The position numbers were made by a program, and so were the translations under genes. A DNA stretch of 64,000 nt from Arthrobacter sp. FW306-07-I (GTDB taxonomy: Bacteria; Actinomycetota; Actinomycetes; Actinomycetales; Micrococcaceae): NCBI RefSeq assembly GCF_021800405.1, contig NZ_CP084550.1, positions 4,030,001 through 4,094,000 on the forward strand, read 5' to 3'. The notes beneath the pieces are model-generated. The model saw nothing but the letters and a program-made list of their open reading frames with translations, was not told the DNA's origin and did no database searches. Below are positions 7,669 to 16,088 of the stretch, piece by piece (within the stretch, counting starts at the first letter, position 1; every line of letters starts with the position of its first letter).

Positions 7669-7944
7669 GTGTCCGACGCACCCGCCTCTGAGGAAAGACT
7701 GTCCTACCGCCTGATTACCGGCGCGGACAACCGTGAGTTCTGCGAGCGGATCTCCGCTGCACTCGCGGACGGTTACGTGCTGCACGGCAGCCCCGCAGCA
7801 ACCTTCAATGGCACCACCGTCATCGTGGCGCAGGCCATCGTCCTTCCGGCCGCGATCGCCTCGGCAGACGCCGCCGTTGCAACGGCCGTTGACGAGCTTG
7901 AGGGCGAGTTCGACGGCGAGTTTGATGGCGAGGGCCACGCATGA
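7669..7944 (+). CDS. DUF1737 domain protein
   Basis: 91 residues, GTG start after GAAGGAG. The domain is YRLITGADNREFCERISAALADGYVLHGSPAATFNGTTVIVAQAIVLP, the DUF1737 pattern, which in other proteins occurs as a small strand-helix-strand module of unknown role. The C-terminal fifteen residues are an acidic repeat, ELEGEFDGEFDGEGH. It is the first gene behind the SAM riboswitch and overlaps the rhodanese gene by four bases (ATGA), so it is co-regulated and probably translationally coupled. Its place suggests a minor role in sulfur assimilation, which is inference only. Confidence 0.8.
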   Translation: MSDAPASEERLSYRLITGADNREFCERISAALADGYVLHGSPAATFNGTTVIVAQAIVLPAAIASADAAVATAVDELEGEFDGEFDGEGHA

Positions 7945-8351
7945 GCTACGCCGGAGACCTGACGCCGCAGGAAGCCTGGGCCAAGCTGGAGCAGGGCGCC
8001 GTCCTGGTGGACGTCCGTACCGAGGGCGAATGGGCCCACATCGGCATCCCGGACACCAAGGCCACGGACAACGACCCACTCTTCATCCAGTGGACCTTCC
8101 CCGGCGGCATCCCCAACCCAGACTTCATCAAGGATCTGACGGACCAGGCGCCGGAGGACCCGGGCACGGAACTGGTGTTCCTGTGCCGCTCCGGCAAGCG
8201 CTCCGTCGCCGCTGCCACCGCCGCCACCCAGGCGGGTTTCACCGCCTACAGCGTCCTCGAGGGCTTCGAGGGCGATCCCGACCGCTTCGGCGAGCGGACC
8301 GTCAATGGCTGGAAAAACCGCGGCCTGCCCACCAACCTCGGAAAGAACTAA
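7941..8351 (+). CDS. Rhodanese-like sulfurtransferase
   Basis: 136 residues, a single rhodanese domain: VLVDVRTEGEWAHIGIP near the N-terminus and the active loop FLCRSGKRSVAAATAA, whose cysteine would carry the persulfide. Single-domain rhodaneses hand sulfane sulfur to acceptor enzymes. The gene is sandwiched between DUF1737 (4-bp overlap) and metZ, whose GTG follows the TAA at once. This suggests it supplies or detoxifies sulfide-level sulfur for O-succinylhomoserine sulfhydrylation. An insertion between the first strand and the active loop (TKATDNDPLFIQWTFPGGIP) is typical of the subgroup found beside metZ. Confidence 0.88.
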   Translation: MSYAGDLTPQEAWAKLEQGAVLVDVRTEGEWAHIGIPDTKATDNDPLFIQWTFPGGIPNPDFIKDLTDQAPEDPGTELVFLCRSGKRSVAAATAATQAGFTAYSVLEGFEGDPDRFGERTVNGWKNRGLPTNLGKN

Positions 8352-9560
8352 GTGAGCTTCAACCACGACGCCCCCAGCTGGAACCCCGACACCCAGGCCG
8401 TCCGCGGCGGGCTGGACCGCAGCAACTTCCAGGAAACGTCCGAGGCCATCTTCCTCAACTCCGGCTTCGTCTACGAATCCGCAGCCGCTGCTGAACGCGC
8501 CTTCACCGGCGAAGACGAGCGCTTTGTCTACTCCCGCTACGGCAACCCGTCCGTGGCCACGTTCCAGGAACGGCTCCGGCTGCTCGAAGGCACCGAAGCG
8601 TGCTTCGCGACGGCGTCGGGCATGTCCGCGGTGTTCACCGCCCTGGGCGCCCTGCTGGCAGCCGGCGACCGTGTAGTGGCCGCCCGCTCGCTGTTCGGTT
8701 CCTGCTTCGTGGTCCTGAACGAGATCCTGCCCCGGTGGGGCGTGGAGACCGTGTTCGTGGACGGCCCGGACCTGGACCAGTGGCGCGAAGCGCTCTCCAA
8801 GCCCACCACGGCTGTCTTCTTCGAATCCCCATCCAATCCCATGCAGGAAATCGTGGACATCGCCGCGGTCAGCGACCTGGCGCACGCGGCCGGGGCCACC
8901 GTGGTGGCGGACAACGTCTTTGCCACTCCCCTGCTGCAGCGCTGCGGTGACCTGGGCGCGGACGTCATCGTCTACTCCGGCACCAAGCACATCGATGGCC
9001 AGGGCCGGGTGATGGGCGGTGCCATCCTGGGCACCAAGGAGTTCATTGACGGCCCCGTAAAGCAGCTGATGCGCCACACCGGCCCCGCCCTGTCCCCGTT
9101 CAACGCCTGGGTCCTGACCAAGGGCCTGGAAACCATGGGGCTGCGCGTCAACCACTCCTCCGCCACGGCCCTCCGGCTTGCCGAGTGGCTGGAGGAGCAG
9201 CCGGCCGTGAGCTGGGTGAAGTATCCGCTGCTGAAATCGCACCCGCAGTACGGGCTGGCGGCGAAGCAGATGAGCGCAGGCGGCACCGTCCTGACCCTGG
9301 AGCTTGCCCCGTCGGGCGGACGCTCCGGCAAGGAAGCCGCCTTCGCCCTGCTGGACGGGCTGCGGATCATCGACATCTCCAACAACCTGGGCGATTCCAA
9401 GTCGCTGATCACGCATCCCGCCACCACCACGCACCGTGCCATGGGGCCGGAAGGACGCGCGGCCATTGGCCTGAGCGACGGCGTGGTCCGCCTCTCCGTG
9501 GGACTGGAGGATGCGGACGACCTCATCCGCGACCTGGAGCAGGCGCTCAAGCAGATCTAA
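8352..9560 (+). CDS. metZ: O-succinylhomoserine sulfhydrylase
   Basis: 402 residues of the Cys/Met-metabolism PLP family. PLP-lysine motif VIVYSGTKHIDGQGRVMGG (K212), the substrate loop YSRYGNPSVATFQERLRLLEG, FFESPSNPMQEIVDIAAV and the C-terminal SLEDADDLIRDLEQAL-type ending are all present. It forms homocysteine from O-succinyl-(or acetyl-)homoserine and sulfide. The MetZ subfamily is preferred over cystathionine gamma-synthase because of the HIDGQGRVMGG loop. GTG start at the base after the rhodanese stop codon. Control by the SAM riboswitch 730 bp upstream fits end-product repression of methionine synthesis. Confidence 0.92.
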   Translation: MSFNHDAPSWNPDTQAVRGGLDRSNFQETSEAIFLNSGFVYESAAAAERAFTGEDERFVYSRYGNPSVATFQERLRLLEGTEACFATASGMSAVFTALGALLAAGDRVVAARSLFGSCFVVLNEILPRWGVETVFVDGPDLDQWREALSKPTTAVFFESPSNPMQEIVDIAAVSDLAHAAGATVVADNVFATPLLQRCGDLGADVIVYSGTKHIDGQGRVMGGAILGTKEFIDGPVKQLMRHTGPALSPFNAWVLTKGLETMGLRVNHSSATALRLAEWLEEQPAVSWVKYPLLKSHPQYGLAAKQMSAGGTVLTLELAPSGGRSGKEAAFALLDGLRIIDISNNLGDSKSLITHPATTTHRAMGPEGRAAIGLSDGVVRLSVGLEDADDLIRDLEQALKQI

Positions 9561-9563
9561 TTT

Positions 9564-9646
9564 TTCGACGCGCTGCGGTGTTCCCGCGGCGCATATTCCC
9601 TGGCGCGGCCCGAATGTGGGCCGCGGGAAGGAAGCACCGCGTCGAA
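9564..9646. terminator. Nested inverted repeats between convergent genes, probable bidirectional terminator
   Basis: TTCGACGCG at 9564-9572 pairs with CGCGTCGAA at 9638-9646. Inside it, CGCGGCCC and GGGCCGCG (about 9605-9624) form a second stem. The outer arm is preceded by a T-run and the element lies between the metZ and GCS2 stops, as expected for a shared terminator. Confidence 0.6.
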
Positions 9647-9687
9647 GAGGAAACTGCGCGCCGCGGACCCGCACGCCGCGCGGCGGG

Positions 9688-10914
9688 TCAGGCCTGGCGG
9701 ACCCGCAGCAGTTCCGGTGTGTCCTCCACGTCTCCGAGATCCAGCGCTCCGCGCATGGTCACCTGCACGGCCTGGCGCACCACGGCGCCAAACCCCATGT
9801 CCTCGGGCGGCGGACCGGCAAGGGCCTTGTCCCGGGCGCGGCGTTGTTCGGCGGCCCCTGTTCCGCGGGCGATGATCTCCTCCACACCCTGCCGGGCCAA
9901 CGCCAGCTCGCCTTGCTCCTGCAGGACGGGGGCCAGGTAATCCACCAGGGCACGGGCCACATCCGCGGCGGGGGCGGGACGGAAGTTGCCAAAATCCAGG
10001 AGCTCGCCGCTAAGCCCCTCGCTGCTGGCCTGCCAGGAGGCCATTCGCAAAAGAACTGTGGGAACGGGTGTGGGATCAACGTCGTCCCGCCACTCCCTGC
10101 TGGCAGATTCCACCAGCGCCCGGACCAGCACGGCAATAAGGGCTGCGTCCTCGGCCCGCAGGCATACATCCGCCACCCTCACCTCAACGGTGGGGTGGTT
10201 GCGGGACAGGCGGGCGTCAAAGTAGAGCATCCCCTCGTCCAACATGACCCCGGTATCAAGCAGCCGCGTCACCACCCTCCGGTAGGCGGGGTAGGTGCCG
10301 TAGATACCTGCCGGCCCAGCCGTCGGCCACCGGTTCCAGGCCTGGGTCCGGTAGCTTTCGAACCCGGTGGGCACCCCGTTCCAGAAGGGTGAATTGGCGC
10401 TCAGCGCCGTCAGGACCGCCAGCTTGTCCCGGATGCGGTCCAGGACCGCCACGCCTTCCTCCGGCGATGCGATGTAGGTGTGGACGTGGAAGCCGCAGGT
10501 CAGCTGCTCCCGTGCAGTGAGGCCGAAGCGTTCCAGCATCCTGGCGTAGCGCGGATCCGGGGTGGTATGGCTGGGGGATGCCACCGGCGAGGTGGCGAGG
10601 GCCGCCACCCTGGCACCGTGTTTCCGGGCCGCCTGGTCCGCCAGGGCACGGCCGGCGCGGATCTGTTCCAGGAGGCTGCCGTAATCCACGCATGGCCGGG
10701 TCTGGGTCTCGATCTGCTCAAGCTTCAGCTCGGCACTCAGGCCCAACTCGTCGTCGTAATCCCCGTGGTTCCCGGCGTGATGCGTGTCCGGTTCCACGGG
10801 AAGATCGTCCGCCGCAACGCGGTGGCCGGCAAGGAGGGCGTCAGCCAGCGCAAGCGGTTCCCCGGACTCCGGATCAACGATCAGGAGTTCTTCCTCTACG
10901 CCGAACGTACGCAT
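9688..10914 (-). CDS. Glutamate-cysteine ligase family 2 (YbdK-type carboxylate-amine ligase)
   Basis: About 408 residues beginning [15 protein letters not shown], the diagnostic start of the GCS2 family, followed by [16 protein letters not shown] (the E-x-x-x-x-Q-x-E-x-x-T metal and substrate strand) and [24 protein letters not shown] (G-x-H-V-H). The family catalyses ATP-dependent ligation of glutamate-like carboxylates to an amine; the E. coli YbdK member has weak gamma-glutamylcysteine ligase activity. In mycothiol-producing bacteria the physiological product is unclear. I chose ATG 10914, since the family begins at this M-R-T-F-G. A TTG six codons upstream (10932) is possible but no better supported. 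It follows the HTH-MurA gene by 68 bp. Confidence 0.87.
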   Translation of the reverse strand: MRTFGVEEELLIVDPESGEPLALADALLAGHRVAADDLPVEPDTHHAGNHGDYDDELGLSAELKLEQIETQTRPCVDYGSLLEQIRAGRALADQAARKHGARVAALATSPVASPSHTTPDPRYARMLERFGLTAREQLTCGFHVHTYIASPEEGVAVLDRIRDKLAVLTALSANSPFWNGVPTGFESYRTQAWNRWPTAGPAGIYGTYPAYRRVVTRLLDTGVMLDEGMLYFDARLSRNHPTVEVRVADVCLRAEDAALIAVLVRALVESASREWRDDVDPTPVPTVLLRMASWQASSEGLSGELLDFGNFRPAPAADVARALVDYLAPVLQEQGELALARQGVEEIIARGTGAAEQRRARDKALAGPPPEDMGFGAVVRQAVQVTMRGALDLGDVEDTPELLRVRQA

Positions 10915-10982
10915 ACGAACATTTTGCGGCAACGCAGGGATATTGGAACTGTCACACGCGGTTCATGACAAACCGTGAATGC

Positions 10983-12506
10983 CTAGTCCTGGAAGTACTC
11001 CACCTTGGCACCGATGGTGTTCAAACGCTCCGCCAGGTCTTCGTATCCGCGCTCGATCACGTAGATGTTCCGCAGTTCGGAGACGCCGCGTGCTGCCAGC
11101 ATCGCCAGCAGCAGGCAGGCCGCCGGGCGGAGTGCTGGCGGGCAGCCAACCTCGGCGGCACGCCACTTGGTGGGCCCGTTGACGTAGATCCGGTGCGGGT
11201 CCAGGAGCTGTACCTGGGCGCCGAGCCGGTTCAGCTCGGTGAGGTAGATTGCCCGGTTTTCGTAGACCCAGTCGTGGATCATGGTCTGGCCATGGGCGTT
11301 CGCGGCGATGACGGCGAAGAACGGCAGGTTGTCGATGTTCAGCCCGGGGAAGGGCATGGGGTGGATCTTGTCCTCGGGGGCGCGCAGCTCGGAGGGTTTG
11401 GTGGTGACGTCCACCAAGCGGGTGCGGCCGTTGCGGGCCATGTACTCGCCCGAAATCTCAAGCTTCTGGCCCATTTGGCCGAGGGTGGCCAGCTCGATTT
11501 CCATGAACTCGATGGGAACGCGGCGCACCGTGACCTCGGAGTTGGTGACGATGCCGGCCGTGATGAGGCTCATGGCTTCGATGGGGTCTTCGGAGGGGAA
11601 GTATTCGATCTCGGCGTCGATCTCGGGCTGGCCGGTGATCTTGAGGGTGGTGGTGCCCACGCCCTCGATGGTGACGCCGAGCATCTGCAGGTAGAAGCAG
11701 AGGTCCTGGACCATGTAGTTGGGGCTGGCATTGCGGATCACGGTTGTTCCCGGCCGGTGCGCCGCCGCCATGATCGCATTCTCGGTGACGGTGTCGCCGC
11801 GCTCGGTGAGGACAAAGGAGCGGTCGCGGGTGTCGGCAGGAGGTGCCTGGACGGTGTAGAAACCGGCCGTGGCTTCCACCGAGAGGCCGAACTCGCGCAG
11901 TGCCTGCATGTGGGGCTCCACTGTGCGGGTGCCAAGGTCGCAGCCGCCGGCGTAGGGCAGCCGGTACTCCCGCGATTCATCCAGCATGGGGCCGAGCAGC
12001 ATGATGACGCTGCGGGTCCTGCGTGCCGCGTCCACGTCCATCGCTTCGAGGTCCAGGACGGCGGGACGGCGGAGGCGCAGGTCCGTGTCGTTAAGCCAGG
12101 CGCATTCCACGCCGATGCTGGTGAGCACCTCCACAATGCGGTTAACTTCCTCGATGCGGGCCAGCCGGCGGAGCACGGTGGTGCCGCGGTTGATCAGGCT
12201 GGCGCAGAGCAGGGCGACGCCGGCGTTCTTGCTGCTGTTCACGTCCACGGCACCGGAAAGGGTGCGGCCGCCCTCCACCCGCAGGTGGGTCATCTGGGGC
12301 TTGCCCACGTTGACGATGCTGCGGTCGAAGATGTTTTCCAGGCGCTGGATCATTTTCAGGCTCAGGTTCTGCTTGCCCTGTTCCATCCGGGCCACGGCGC
12401 TCTGGCTGGTGCCCAGTTCGGCAGCCAACTGGCCCTGGGTCCACCCCTTCTCGCTCCGGGCGTCCCTGAGCATGGCGGCAACGTGTTCAGCGGTCTCTTG
12501 CGTCAT
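10983..12506 (-). CDS. Xre helix-turn-helix domain fused to a MurA (UDP-GlcNAc enolpyruvyl transferase) domain
   Basis: 507 residues. Positions 8-62 are an Xre/Cro-type HTH (MLRDARSEKGWTQGQLAAELGTSQSAVARMEQG). From about 75 onward comes a complete MurA fold. Key catalytic residues are retained: K93-N94 (NSSKNAG), the PEP cysteine C189 in YAGGCDLGTRTVEPHM, and D392 in FPGLNIDNLPFF. The MurA half would transfer enolpyruvate from PEP to UDP-GlcNAc, the first committed step of peptidoglycan synthesis. It may be active, or it may be a regulator that senses the substrate; the fusion supports either. Few typical ribosome-site bases precede the ATG and a -10-like TATGAT lies about 11-14 bases upstream, so the mRNA may be leaderless. 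It is not in a division or cell-wall cluster, so it is probably a second, non-housekeeping MurA. Confidence 0.88.
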   Translation of the reverse strand: MTQETAEHVAAMLRDARSEKGWTQGQLAAELGTSQSAVARMEQGKQNLSLKMIQRLENIFDRSIVNVGKPQMTHLRVEGGRTLSGAVDVNSSKNAGVALLCASLINRGTTVLRRLARIEEVNRIVEVLTSIGVECAWLNDTDLRLRRPAVLDLEAMDVDAARRTRSVIMLLGPMLDESREYRLPYAGGCDLGTRTVEPHMQALREFGLSVEATAGFYTVQAPPADTRDRSFVLTERGDTVTENAIMAAAHRPGTTVIRNASPNYMVQDLCFYLQMLGVTIEGVGTTTLKITGQPEIDAEIEYFPSEDPIEAMSLITAGIVTNSEVTVRRVPIEFMEIELATLGQMGQKLEISGEYMARNGRTRLVDVTTKPSELRAPEDKIHPMPFPGLNIDNLPFFAVIAANAHGQTMIHDWVYENRAIYLTELNRLGAQVQLLDPHRIYVNGPTKWRAAEVGCPPALRPAACLLLAMLAARGVSELRNIYVIERGYEDLAERLNTIGAKVEYFQD

Positions 12507-12530
12507 ATGCCGAATATATCATAAATGAGT
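12507..12530 (-). promoter_or_regulatory. AT-rich promoter and possible Xre self-operator
   Basis: Reading the minus strand, TATGAT and the inverted repeat TCAT-TT-ATGA (12519-12528) lie immediately before the start codon of the HTH-MurA gene, in an AT-rich patch unusual for this genome. No Shine-Dalgarno sequence is seen. The overlap of -10 and palindrome suits autoregulation by the HTH domain, but this is inferred. Confidence 0.35.
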
Positions 12531-12633
12531 TATCCAGCCTGCCCAGCACCTACCCAACGGTCGGTTTGGGGGATACGGAAAGGCTGTACCCGTCGGGTGC
12601 GATAGGAAGCCTAGGTAATACTCGGGCCGGGAA

Positions 12634-13434
12634 TTAGCTTCCCAACCACACCATGTTCCAGGTACCGGCGGTAACAGCCGCAAAAAGGGCAAGCTCAGCC
12701 ACCACGACGCCGCCGGCCACTACTCCGAGATCCAGCAGGCTGAAGGTTGATTCCCGCGCCCAGGTTCGCGTGGCACCGCCAAAGCCCCGCGCTTCCATGG
12801 TGACGGCCAGCCTCGACGCGCGGCGAATGGCCTGCACCAGGAGCCCGAAGCTTTGCCCCAGCGTAGCCTTCACCCGCTGGCCCAGGCTGCCGCGTGAGCC
12901 CACGCCGCGGGCACGCCGCGCCATGCCGATGGTCTGCCACTCCTCGGCCATGAGCCCTACCAGCCGCATTGCGGCGAGAGTTCCCAGGACAAACCGGTGC
13001 GGCAGGCGCGCTTTCTGCGCCAGCGCATCGGCAAGGTCCGTGGGATCAGTGCAGCTCATCAGGAGCACCGCCGGAAGGGCGATGGCAAAGCCGCGCAGGA
13101 GGAAGCCGATCCCCAGCTGAAGGGAACCTTCGCTCATGGTCCAGATGCCGGCGTCGAGCAGGATCCTGCCGCTGTCCGGCGCCAGGATGGACGTGCTCCA
13201 ACCGCCTATGGCGGCCGCGAGGATCAGCGGCCAGCCCCGCTGCCACAGCAGGGACAGGGTGAGCCCGGCCAGGGGAAAGAGCAGAAGCTCGAAGACCAAC
13301 GCCACGGATGCCGAGACCCAGTCGATGGACAGGGCAAGGACGGCGGTGATGAGCAGGACCGCCGCGAATTTGCTGAGCGGGTTGGCGCGGGTGAGCACGG
13401 CCCGGTTGCCGCTGAGGGTGAGTTGCTGCCTCAT
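12634..13434 (-). CDS. ECF transporter T component (YkoC-like)
   Basis: 266 residues, an energy-coupling transmembrane protein. Several N-terminal hydrophobic segments (FAAVLLITAVLALSIDWVSA and following) precede the two coupling-helix motifs: MARRARGVGSRGS and MEARGFGG, the paired A-R-G signatures that contact the ATPases. It links ATP hydrolysis to the substrate-binding S component. Its ATG lies 4 bp inside the end of the ATPase gene, so translation is coupled. Order S-ATPase-T matches the ykoEDC importer for the pyrimidine part of thiamine. Confidence 0.9.
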   Translation of the reverse strand: MRQQLTLSGNRAVLTRANPLSKFAAVLLITAVLALSIDWVSASVALVFELLLFPLAGLTLSLLWQRGWPLILAAAIGGWSTSILAPDSGRILLDAGIWTMSEGSLQLGIGFLLRGFAIALPAVLLMSCTDPTDLADALAQKARLPHRFVLGTLAAMRLVGLMAEEWQTIGMARRARGVGSRGSLGQRVKATLGQSFGLLVQAIRRASRLAVTMEARGFGGATRTWARESTFSLLDLGVVAGGVVVAELALFAAVTAGTWNMVWLGS

Positions 13435-14978
13435 GGCGCCACCGTTTCCGCAGCCACCATCCGCAGCTCCTCGCCGCCCAGCGCCTCAGTGAATTCGGCA
13501 TCATGGGTCACCGAAACCACCGCCGTTCCGGCATCAAGCAGCTCGGACAGGAACGAGGCCAACTCGGCCCAGGTGTTGGCATCCTGCCCGAAGGTGGGCT
13601 CGTCAAGGACCAGGACCCGGGGGCTGGCGGCAAGGACGGTGGCCACGGACAGCCGCCGCTTTTCACCGCCGGAGAGCGTGTACGGGTTCGCATCCACCAG
13701 CTGGGTGAGCCGCAGCCGCTCCAGCAGCTCGTCAACCCGGTCCTCACCATGGCCCAGGTGCCGGGGGCCAAAGCGCAGCTCATCCAGCACTTTGCCGGTC
13801 ACGAACTGGTGCTCAGGCTCCTGGAACACCGTCCCTACGCGGGAAATCAATTGCTCGGCCTTCCACCGGAACGGGTCGATGCCCGCACCCCGGCTGAGGT
13901 CCAGGGTGGCGGAGACTTTTCCGGAGACCGGCTCCAGGAGGCCGGCAAGGGTCAGCGCGAAGGTCGACTTGCCGGCGCCGTTGGGACCGGTGATGGCCAG
14001 GGCCTGCCCGGCGCGGACCTGCGCGGCCACGCCTTCCTGGACGGGGACGGGCGGGATCCTGCGGAAGCCCTTGCGGCGGGGTCGTTCGCGGGAAACACCC
14101 AGCTGTTCGGCCGCCAGCAGGAGATTCCCCGTTCCCGGCGCCTGCACCGCAGCCCGGGCACGGGTGGCCGGGACGTAGCCGGGAACCCACACCCCCGCCG
14201 CGGCGAGCATGGTGCGCGCCTCACTGAGTACCCGGTCCGGCGGCCCGTCCAAGAGCACGGCGGGCTCGGAGGCGGAGCCCGGCTGCAGGACCACGATCCG
14301 GTCCACCAGGTCCTTCCACACCGACACCCGGTGCTCCACCACCACCAGGGTGGCCCCGGTCTTGTCCAGGCAGCGCGCCACGGCGTCGCGGACTTCCAGC
14401 ACCCCGTCCGGGTCCAGGTTGGCGGTGGGCTCATCCAGCAGGATCAGCCCCGGGCGCATGGCCAGGATCCCCGCCAGCGCCAGGCGCTGCTTTTGCCCGC
14501 CGGACAGGGCCGACGTCGGGTGGTCCAGCGGGAGGTGGGACAGTCCGACGTCGGCAAGCGCCTCGTGCACGCGCGCCCAGATGGCGTCACGCGGCACGGC
14601 AAGGTTCTCGGCTCCGAACGCGACATCGTCCCCCACCCGCGACAGGACCACCTGCGTCTCCGGGTCCTGCTGCATCAGGCCGGCGCGGCCGCGCTGGGAG
14701 CGGGGCACAGCGCCGTCAACCAGCAGCGAACCCGACTCGTCGGCGTCGCCCGCCTCGCCGTCGTCGTCAATGTCTCCCAGTACGCCGGCCAGCGCATGCA
14801 GGAGCGTCGACTTTCCGGCGCCCGAGGGGCCCAGCAGCAGCACCCGCTCGCCGGGGCTGATGTCCAGGTCAAGGGCATGGACGGCGGGCCTGGCCCTGCC
14901 GGCATGCCGCCAGCCCCAGCCGCGGGCAGTGACCGCCGCGGGGCGGACGGCGCCGGCTGCGCCCTGGGAGGGTGCCAT
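13431..14978 (-). CDS. ECF transporter double ATPase (YkoD-like)
   Basis: About 515 residues with two ABC ATPase domains in one chain. Domain 1: Walker A GPSGAGKS, signature LSGGQKQR, Walker B ILLDEPTANLD. Domain 2: Walker A GPNGAGKS, signature LSGGEKRR, Walker B VLDEPTFGQD. Fused tandem ATPases replace the usual EcfA/EcfA' pair. The frame is open upstream to 15158, but that part translates as arginine-rich nonsense lying over the S-component gene. The ATG at 14976-14978 overlaps the S-component stop as TGATG, the usual coupled arrangement. Confidence 0.92.
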   Translation of the reverse strand: MAPSQGAAGAVRPAAVTARGWGWRHAGRARPAVHALDLDISPGERVLLLGPSGAGKSTLLHALAGVLGDIDDDGEAGDADESGSLLVDGAVPRSQRGRAGLMQQDPETQVVLSRVGDDVAFGAENLAVPRDAIWARVHEALADVGLSHLPLDHPTSALSGGQKQRLALAGILAMRPGLILLDEPTANLDPDGVLEVRDAVARCLDKTGATLVVVEHRVSVWKDLVDRIVVLQPGSASEPAVLLDGPPDRVLSEARTMLAAAGVWVPGYVPATRARAAVQAPGTGNLLLAAEQLGVSRERPRRKGFRRIPPVPVQEGVAAQVRAGQALAITGPNGAGKSTFALTLAGLLEPVSGKVSATLDLSRGAGIDPFRWKAEQLISRVGTVFQEPEHQFVTGKVLDELRFGPRHLGHGEDRVDELLERLRLTQLVDANPYTLSGGEKRRLSVATVLAASPRVLVLDEPTFGQDANTWAELASFLSELLDAGTAVVSVTHDAEFTEALGGEELRMVAAETVAP

Positions 14979-15601
14979 CAGGAGAAGACTGGCTCCGTGG
15001 CAGCCCTGCGGGACGCGAAGGAGCTCAATACGCCGGTGCGGGCCAGGCCGCGGGTGGCGAGCCAGGACAGGCCTCCGGCCAGGACGGCGCCGGATATCGT
15101 GGCGAGGACGATGTAGGCGAACTTGTCCGCACCTGAGTAGGCGATGTTCCAGCCCCACGGCGCGAACGAGTCATTCAGGCCGCAGAAGAAGCCGGCCGCG
15201 GCGCCTGCCAGCAGGGAGACGGGCAGGTTGAACTTGCGGTAGGCGAAGATGATGAAGATGATCTCCGCACCCAGGCCCTGGATTAACCCCGAGAACAGGA
15301 CCGAGGCGCCGTACTGCGAGCCCATAAGCAGCTCTCCGGTGGCGGCCACGGTCTCGCAGAACAGCGCCGCGCCCGGCTTGCGGATGATGAGCATGCCCAG
15401 CACGCCCGGAATCATCCATCCGCCGGCCAGCAGACCGGTGAGCGGCGGGTAGGCCGCGTTCATGGGGGCGGACAGTGCTGCCGCGCCTTGGTCCCATGCC
15501 CAGAAGATGACGCCGCCGGCGATGGCCACCAGCGCGGCCACCACGATGTCCACGACGCGCCAGGACCTGCTGGTGGTCTTCTTGATTGCTGCAGTGCTCA
15601 T
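14978..15601 (-). CDS. ECF transporter S component, thiamine precursor (YkoE-like)
   Basis: 207 residues from ATG 15601, which has AGGAGG seven bases upstream; the longer open frame to 15751 runs into the riboswitch and is not coding. It is almost wholly hydrophobic with about six helices (VDIVVAALVAIAGGVIFWAWDQG, ASVLFSGLIQGLGAEIIFIIFAY). The N-terminal W-x-W-D-Q-G and the G-L-I-Q-G-L-G-A-E segment are typical of YkoE substrate-capture subunits. Hydroxymethylpyrimidine or a related thiamine moiety is the likely cargo, supported by the TPP riboswitch directly upstream. Confidence 0.9.
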   Translation of the reverse strand: MSTAAIKKTTSRSWRVVDIVVAALVAIAGGVIFWAWDQGAAALSAPMNAAYPPLTGLLAGGWMIPGVLGMLIIRKPGAALFCETVAATGELLMGSQYGASVLFSGLIQGLGAEIIFIIFAYRKFNLPVSLLAGAAAGFFCGLNDSFAPWGWNIAYSGADKFAYIVLATISGAVLAGGLSWLATRGLARTGVLSSFASRRAATEPVFS

Positions 15602-15680
15602 GTGATCCTCCTGGGAAACAGGAGGGGAAAGTGGACCGGCTGACGGCCCGTTGCCGTGCAGCCGCGACACTTTGAGAACT

Positions 15681-15802
15681 CGACTCCCTTGCGCCGGTAC
15701 TAACCGGATCAGGTTCGAGGGTCTGCGGCTGTCCGCACTCTCAGCGCCCACCTGCGGTGCCCGGCTTTAGCCAGGATGCCCGACGGCGGCGCTCCCCTGT
15801 CG
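15681..15802 (-). promoter_or_regulatory. TPP (thiamine pyrophosphate) riboswitch
   Basis: Read on the minus strand: closing stem CGAC...GTCG, then CAGGGGAGC, the invariant GCGCTGAGAGTGCGG, GACCCTCGAACCTGATCCGG and TAGTACCGGCGCAAGGGAGTCG. These are the thi-box and both ligand-binding arms in correct order. It controls the ECF operon beginning at 15601. The rest of the 487-bp gap to the next gene (15803-15952) shows only AT-rich stretches likely to hold promoters; I see no gene there. Confidence 0.95.
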
Positions 15803-15952
15803 TTTTTAGTGTTGCTTTTTGGTTTGGGTAAGGCTTTTGATTTGCCCATCCGGGCGTGGTCCAGTTTACACCGAACGGCGCTGGATTGAGGGCTGCGGGC
15901 GCCAACCGGACAGGATGTGACCGGCCGTGCGTGGTGGCGCGAGGCATGGAAA

Positions 15953-15988
15953 TAAGCGCGCTTAGCTTTTATTAGTAATCATGCTTAC
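15953..15988. promoter_or_regulatory. Tandem palindromes upstream of the haem-oxygenase-like operon
   Basis: TAAGCGCGCTTA (15953-15964) is a perfect 12-bp palindrome. GTAATCATGCTTAC (15975-15988) is an imperfect one. The shared GCTTA half-sites are exactly 23 bp apart, and TAAGC/TAATC likewise. Two sites on one DNA face about 100 bp before the ATG suggest cooperative binding by a dimeric regulator, which I cannot name. Confidence 0.5.
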
Positions 15989-16088
15989 CATGTTGTCTCC
16001 CGGGTTTCGAGGAGTACGGGCACATGGGACTCACCATGGTCGGCCCCGCGTTCGTTCCCGTCAGCAGCGCGGCAGACCAAGGAGCACC

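Noticed and set aside
10578..12524. 648-codon plus-strand frame opposite the HTH-MurA and GCS2 genes
   Set aside because: Antisense shadow running through two clear genes; no homologous features.
14979..15158. 60-codon upstream extension of the ECF ATPase
   Set aside because: Translates as arginine-rich sequence lying over the S-component gene; the TGATG overlap gives a better start.
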